A DNA stretch of 58,251 nt, from assembly GCF_000243095.1 (NCBI RefSeq), contig NZ_AHJE01000047.1:1-58251 (forward strand), read 5' to 3'. This document shows, in pieces, positions 55,463 through 58,251 of this stretch. Every line of letters starts with the position of its first letter. Within the stretch, counting starts at the first letter, position 1. Origin of the DNA: Cupriavidus basilensis OR16. Its GTDB lineage: Bacteria > Pseudomonadota > Gammaproteobacteria > Burkholderiales > Burkholderiaceae. Made by a program: the position numbers and the translations under genes. A model generated the notes under the pieces. The model did no database searches and was not told the DNA's origin. It saw only the letters and a program-made list of their open reading frames with translations.

Positions 55463-56425
55463 ATGGATAGTTTTCTGCAAGTGAAGGTCACGGCGAAGAC
55501 GTTACTAGCCGAAGGCATTGCTGGCTACGAACTCACACCGGTAGCGGGAGCATCCCTGCCGGCATTCGAGGCCGGTTCGCACATTGACGTGCATTTGCCC
55601 GGAGGGCTGGTACGGCAGTATTCCCTGTACGAATTGCCCACGGAACATTCGTGTTATCGGATTGCCGTACTGCGTGAACCAGAATCACGTGGAGGCTCCG
55701 CGACACTCGTGGATACGATTGGCGAAGGAGACGTGCTCGAAATCAGTCCCCCGCGCAATCACTTCGCCCTGCATGGCGCGAAGGCCAGCTCTGTTCTCTT
55801 CGCAGGCGGCATCGGCATTACGCCCATCCTCTGCATGGCGCAGCAGCTCGCGCGCGATGGCCGCGCCTTCGAGATGCACTATTGCGGCCGCACGTTATCG
55901 CGGATGGCCTTTGTCGAGCGCCTACAAACCGAGAGCTTTCGCGATCAGGTACAGGTGCACATCGACGATGCAGCCCCTGAGCAACAACTTGACGCGCGCT
56001 CTGCAATCGGCGCCCCCTCCCCCGACAAGCACCTGTACGTGTGTGGGCCTGCGGGTTTCATGAACCACATCCTTCAGGCTGCGGCCGAGCTTGGCTGGAA
56101 CGAGGAGCACCTGCATCGCGAGTATTTCGCCGCGGGACCGATCGACCACACGGGCGACTCTCCATTCGAGATCGAGATCAAGAGCAGCGGAAAGGTCATC
56201 AGAGTCGCCGCAGACCAAAGCGCCGCCCATGCACTTTTGGACGCTGGCTTCGACTTGCCTCTTTCCTGCGAGCAAGGTGTTTGCGGGACCTGTATGACAA
56301 AGGTGTTGTCGGGCACGCCGGACCATCGGGATCTCTATCTCACGAGCGAGGAACACGAGCGCAATGACTGCTTCATGCCGTGCTGTTCCCGCGCAAAGAC
56401 GACACGACTGCTAGTCGATCTTTGA
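55463..56425 (+). CDS. Oxygenase reductase, FNR-type with C-terminal [2Fe-2S] (VanB/PobB-like)
   Basis: 320 residues from ATG 55463, preferred over 55442 because the latter lies inside the palindrome and adds no conserved residues. FMN/FAD-binding barrel (FEAGSHIDVHLPGGLVRQYSLY), nucleotide motif (FAGGIGITPILCMAQQLA), NAD domain end (YVCGPAGFMNHILQAA) and C-terminal plant-type cluster (CEQGVCGTCMTKV... with later Cys). It is the electron-transfer partner for the Rieske oxygenase encoded 37 nt downstream. Class IA type as in vanillate demethylase and phthalate-type systems. Confidence 0.92.
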   Translation: MDSFLQVKVTAKTLLAEGIAGYELTPVAGASLPAFEAGSHIDVHLPGGLVRQYSLYELPTEHSCYRIAVLREPESRGGSATLVDTIGEGDVLEISPPRNHFALHGAKASSVLFAGGIGITPILCMAQQLARDGRAFEMHYCGRTLSRMAFVERLQTESFRDQVQVHIDDAAPEQQLDARSAIGAPSPDKHLYVCGPAGFMNHILQAAAELGWNEEHLHREYFAAGPIDHTGDSPFEIEIKSSGKVIRVAADQSAAHALLDAGFDLPLSCEQGVCGTCMTKVLSGTPDHRDLYLTSEEHERNDCFMPCCSRAKTTRLLVDL

Positions 56426-56462
56426 ATCTACCAGTCGTCATTACTGAAGAAAGGGGATCAAC

Positions 56463-57752
56463 ATGCTGACCAGGCAGGATAACGAACTGATTTGCCGCAC
56501 CGGCCCGAACACTGCCATGGGCAACACCATGCGCCGATTCTGGTTGCCGATCGCGCAATCATCCGATATGCCCACGCCAAACGGGGAGCCTCAGACCATC
56601 GAGGTCCTTGGCGAGAGATTTGTCGTATGGCGTGACCAGCAAGGACGTCCCGGCCTCTACGCTGAGGGGTGTTTGCATCGGGGCGCGTCAATGCAGTTGG
56701 CCAGATCGGAAGGCGATGGACTGCGCTGCATTTACCACGGCTGGAAGTTTGCGGTTGATGGAACAGTGCTGGAGACGCCCAACGTTGTCGACCCCAAGTT
56801 CAAGGATCGCGTCAAAGGCCGAACTTATCCCGTTCGCGAGACTGGCGGCATCGTGTGGGCTTACCTGGGTCCTCGGGGCGAAGAGCCGCCGTTCCCTCAC
56901 TGGCCGTTCATGGATCTGCCGGATTCCAATCGGATCAATGTTCGCGCGATCGTCAACTGCAACTATGTCCAGGTCATTGAGGGACTTGTCGACTCGTCCC
57001 ACCTGACCGTACTTCACGGATCGGCGCTGTCCAAGACCAATGACTCCGATCTCGACTACGCGAAGAAGACGACGCACATGCAGTTCGACGCGGCGCCCAT
57101 CATCGAAGCGGATGAAACGGACTTCGGTTTTCACTATGTGGCGATCCGGCAAAGCGATGAGAAGCGAATTGCCCGCGTGACATCGTTCATTGCCCCGTGC
57201 TTTATCGCCAATGCAAACGGTGATCTATTGCTGGCGGTAGTTCCGGTCAACGACGAACGTTGCAACTTCTTTCACGTCTGGTGGGACGCAGAGAAACGTA
57301 TAGGAGACGAGCCGTTGCGCACGCAGCAGCTTGCATTCGTTGGGCTTGATGATCCAACACTCCGTAAGTATGGGATGACGCAGGACACTTGTGACTCACC
57401 GAGCGCGATGTCCTTGGCCAACGGATTCGGCCAAGATCGGGCCCAGCAGCGCAACGGCCACTTCACCGGCCTTGACAGCATCACGCAAGAAGACGCCGCA
57501 TGCAGCATCTCAAGCGGCACGATTCGCGACAGGTCACAGGAGCTGCTATGCAGTGCGGACATGGCGATCAGCCGTCTGCAACGATGCCTGTTGACGGCCG
57601 CCCGGGCAGGTCGCGACCAACAGGAGATTCCGGCGTTGCGTGCGGAGGCAGGTCGAGCGATTGGCGTGTCCTCCGAAATCGGCCTGGATGAGGACTGGCG
57701 CGGGCTGGTCCCACACCACCAAATCACCTCCTCGTCCCGTGCACGCCCGTAA
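56463..57752 (+). CDS. Rieske non-heme iron oxygenase, alpha subunit (phthalate/vanillate type)
   Basis: 429 residues from ATG 56463, preceded by aagaaagggg. Rieske ligands Cys70/His72 (CLHRGA) and Cys89/His92 (CIYHGW). Catalytic-iron segment VIEGLVDSSHLTVLHG gives the Asp/His pair and is typical of the class including phthalate dioxygenase, 3-chlorobenzoate and carbazole-like oxygenases. No beta subunit, consistent with homotrimers of this class. With the VanB-like reductase upstream it forms a two-component oxygenase; O-demethylation, dioxygenation or ring hydroxylation are all possible. The last about 20 residues (HHQITSSSRARP) seem atypical and may reflect a junction with the next gene. 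Confidence 0.9.
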   Translation: MLTRQDNELICRTGPNTAMGNTMRRFWLPIAQSSDMPTPNGEPQTIEVLGERFVVWRDQQGRPGLYAEGCLHRGASMQLARSEGDGLRCIYHGWKFAVDGTVLETPNVVDPKFKDRVKGRTYPVRETGGIVWAYLGPRGEEPPFPHWPFMDLPDSNRINVRAIVNCNYVQVIEGLVDSSHLTVLHGSALSKTNDSDLDYAKKTTHMQFDAAPIIEADETDFGFHYVAIRQSDEKRIARVTSFIAPCFIANANGDLLLAVVPVNDERCNFFHVWWDAEKRIGDEPLRTQQLAFVGLDDPTLRKYGMTQDTCDSPSAMSLANGFGQDRAQQRNGHFTGLDSITQEDAACSISSGTIRDRSQELLCSADMAISRLQRCLLTAARAGRDQQEIPALRAEAGRAIGVSSEIGLDEDWRGLVPHHQITSSSRARP

Positions 57753-58251
57753 TACAGCCGATAGAATGATGAGACGCTTCTGGCATCCGGTATGCACATC
57801 CGCGCAATTGCCAGAGCCCGATAGCGCTCCGCTGCGCGTTCGACTGCTTGGCGAGGACTACGTCGCCTTTCGCGACTCGCATGGCCAGGTCGGATTCCTC
57901 GAAGAGCTGTGCATGCACCGGGGTGCGTCGCTTGCACTCGGACGCGTCGAGGAAGGCGGTATCCGCTGCCTCTATCATGGATGGAAGTTCAGCGCGGCCG
58001 GCGCTGTGATGGAGACGCCAAACCACGCGGATCCAAAGTACACCGCCCGCATGAAGGCGCCGGCATTTCCCGTGCGGGAGGAAGGTGGCATCGTCTGGGC
58101 CTATGTCGGTCCCAAGGAACTGGAGCCCGCGTTCTCGCGCTATGCCTTCATGGATACCGAGCCAGAACATCGTGTCGTCTTGCGAGTCAACGTTGCCTGC
58201 AACTACCTGCAACTCGTGGAGGGCGGCGAAGACAGCTCGCACGTGGGTGTG
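57739..58251 (+). CDS. Second Rieske oxygenase alpha subunit, N-terminal part (runs off window)
   Basis: Homologous to the preceding gene: MMRRFWHPVCTSAQLP, Rieske ligands in CMHRGASLALG and CLYHGWKFS, ETPNHADPKY, and VEGGEDSSHVG at the right edge. The open frame has a GTG at 57739 and ATGs at 57766 and 57769; none has a good SD, and the usual 20 residues before MRRFW are largely missing. The gene overlaps the previous stop in another frame. Either it is translated by coupling from a short start, or the boundary has suffered a small deletion like others in this window. Confidence 0.8.
   Translation, partial: MHARNTADRMMRRFWHPVCTSAQLPEPDSAPLRVRLLGEDYVAFRDSHGQVGFLEELCMHRGASLALGRVEEGGIRCLYHGWKFSAAGAVMETPNHADPKYTARMKAPAFPVREEGGIVWAYVGPKELEPAFSRYAFMDTEPEHRVVLRVNVACNYLQLVEGGEDSSHVGV

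Overview
The window looks like chromosomal or megaplasmid DNA of a GC-rich betaproteobacterium of the Burkholderiaceae, most likely Cupriavidus or a close relative. This is inferred from overall base composition, a Bug/TctC-type receptor, a hopanoid hpnIJKL block, a three-component anthranilate dioxygenase set of the Burkholderia And type, twin Gram-negative porins and many LysR/AraC/MarR-controlled aromatic catabolic genes. I see no rRNA, tRNA, CRISPR array, insertion sequence or replication origin.

Layout. (1) 1-6.0 kb: the tail of a TetR regulator, then a leftward Dpp/Opp-type peptide ABC transporter (dppB, dppC, binding protein, dppD, and a broken dppF). (2) 6.4-17.2 kb: an acyl-CoA degradation block with two leftward acyl-CoA dehydrogenases and, divergently, two alpha/beta hydrolases (one broken), an MFS carrier, an AMP-forming CoA ligase (frameshifted), a thiolase and a hydratase/3-hydroxyacyl-CoA dehydrogenase fusion. 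(3) 17.3-21.6 kb: leftward hpnI-hpnJ-hpnK-hpnL, with the last three damaged. (4) 21.9-25.9 kb: aminotransferase, Bug receptor and RraA-like protein, divergent from a LysR regulator. (5) 26.0-33.1 kb: anthranilate dioxygenase genes andAc-Ad-Ab-Aa, an aromatic-acid MFS carrier and catechol 1,2-dioxygenase, divergent from an AraC-type AndR regulator. Together they would turn anthranilate into cis,cis-muconate, but andAc and andAd are broken here. (6) 33.3-37.6 kb: threonine-aldolase-like enzyme, CadC/TPR regulator, an alpha/beta hydrolase with a truncated copy beside it, and a luciferase-like remnant. (7) 37.7-58.3 kb: accessory catabolic region with enoyl-CoA hydratases, a CocE-type hydrolase, twin porins, a five-gene operon (decarboxylase-type amidohydrolase, MFS carrier, two-subunit molybdenum hydroxylase, FAD monooxygenase), a divergent MarR regulator, DoxX, LysR/pirin, a bacteriohemerythrin, a ferredoxin reductase and two Rieske oxygenases.

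The most interesting region is 37.7-58.3 kb. A 12-bp palindrome (TTGAAAAATCAA) occurs in two pairs, each with 33 bp between copies, plus a single copy before porin 1. A second palindrome (core TTCCATGGAA) precedes both porins and the Rieske/reductase genes. This suggests a coordinated and possibly undescribed uptake and degradation regulon, perhaps for an N-heteroaromatic or hydroxylated aromatic acid. Substrate and regulator assignments are inference.

A second theme is gene damage and repeat slippage: about ten frameshift or deletion lesions (two of them exact short tandem duplications) and several short tandem repeats, including two 8-bp-unit arrays between co-oriented genes. Either this strain is losing pathways or the assembly has systematic small errors; the sequence alone cannot decide.
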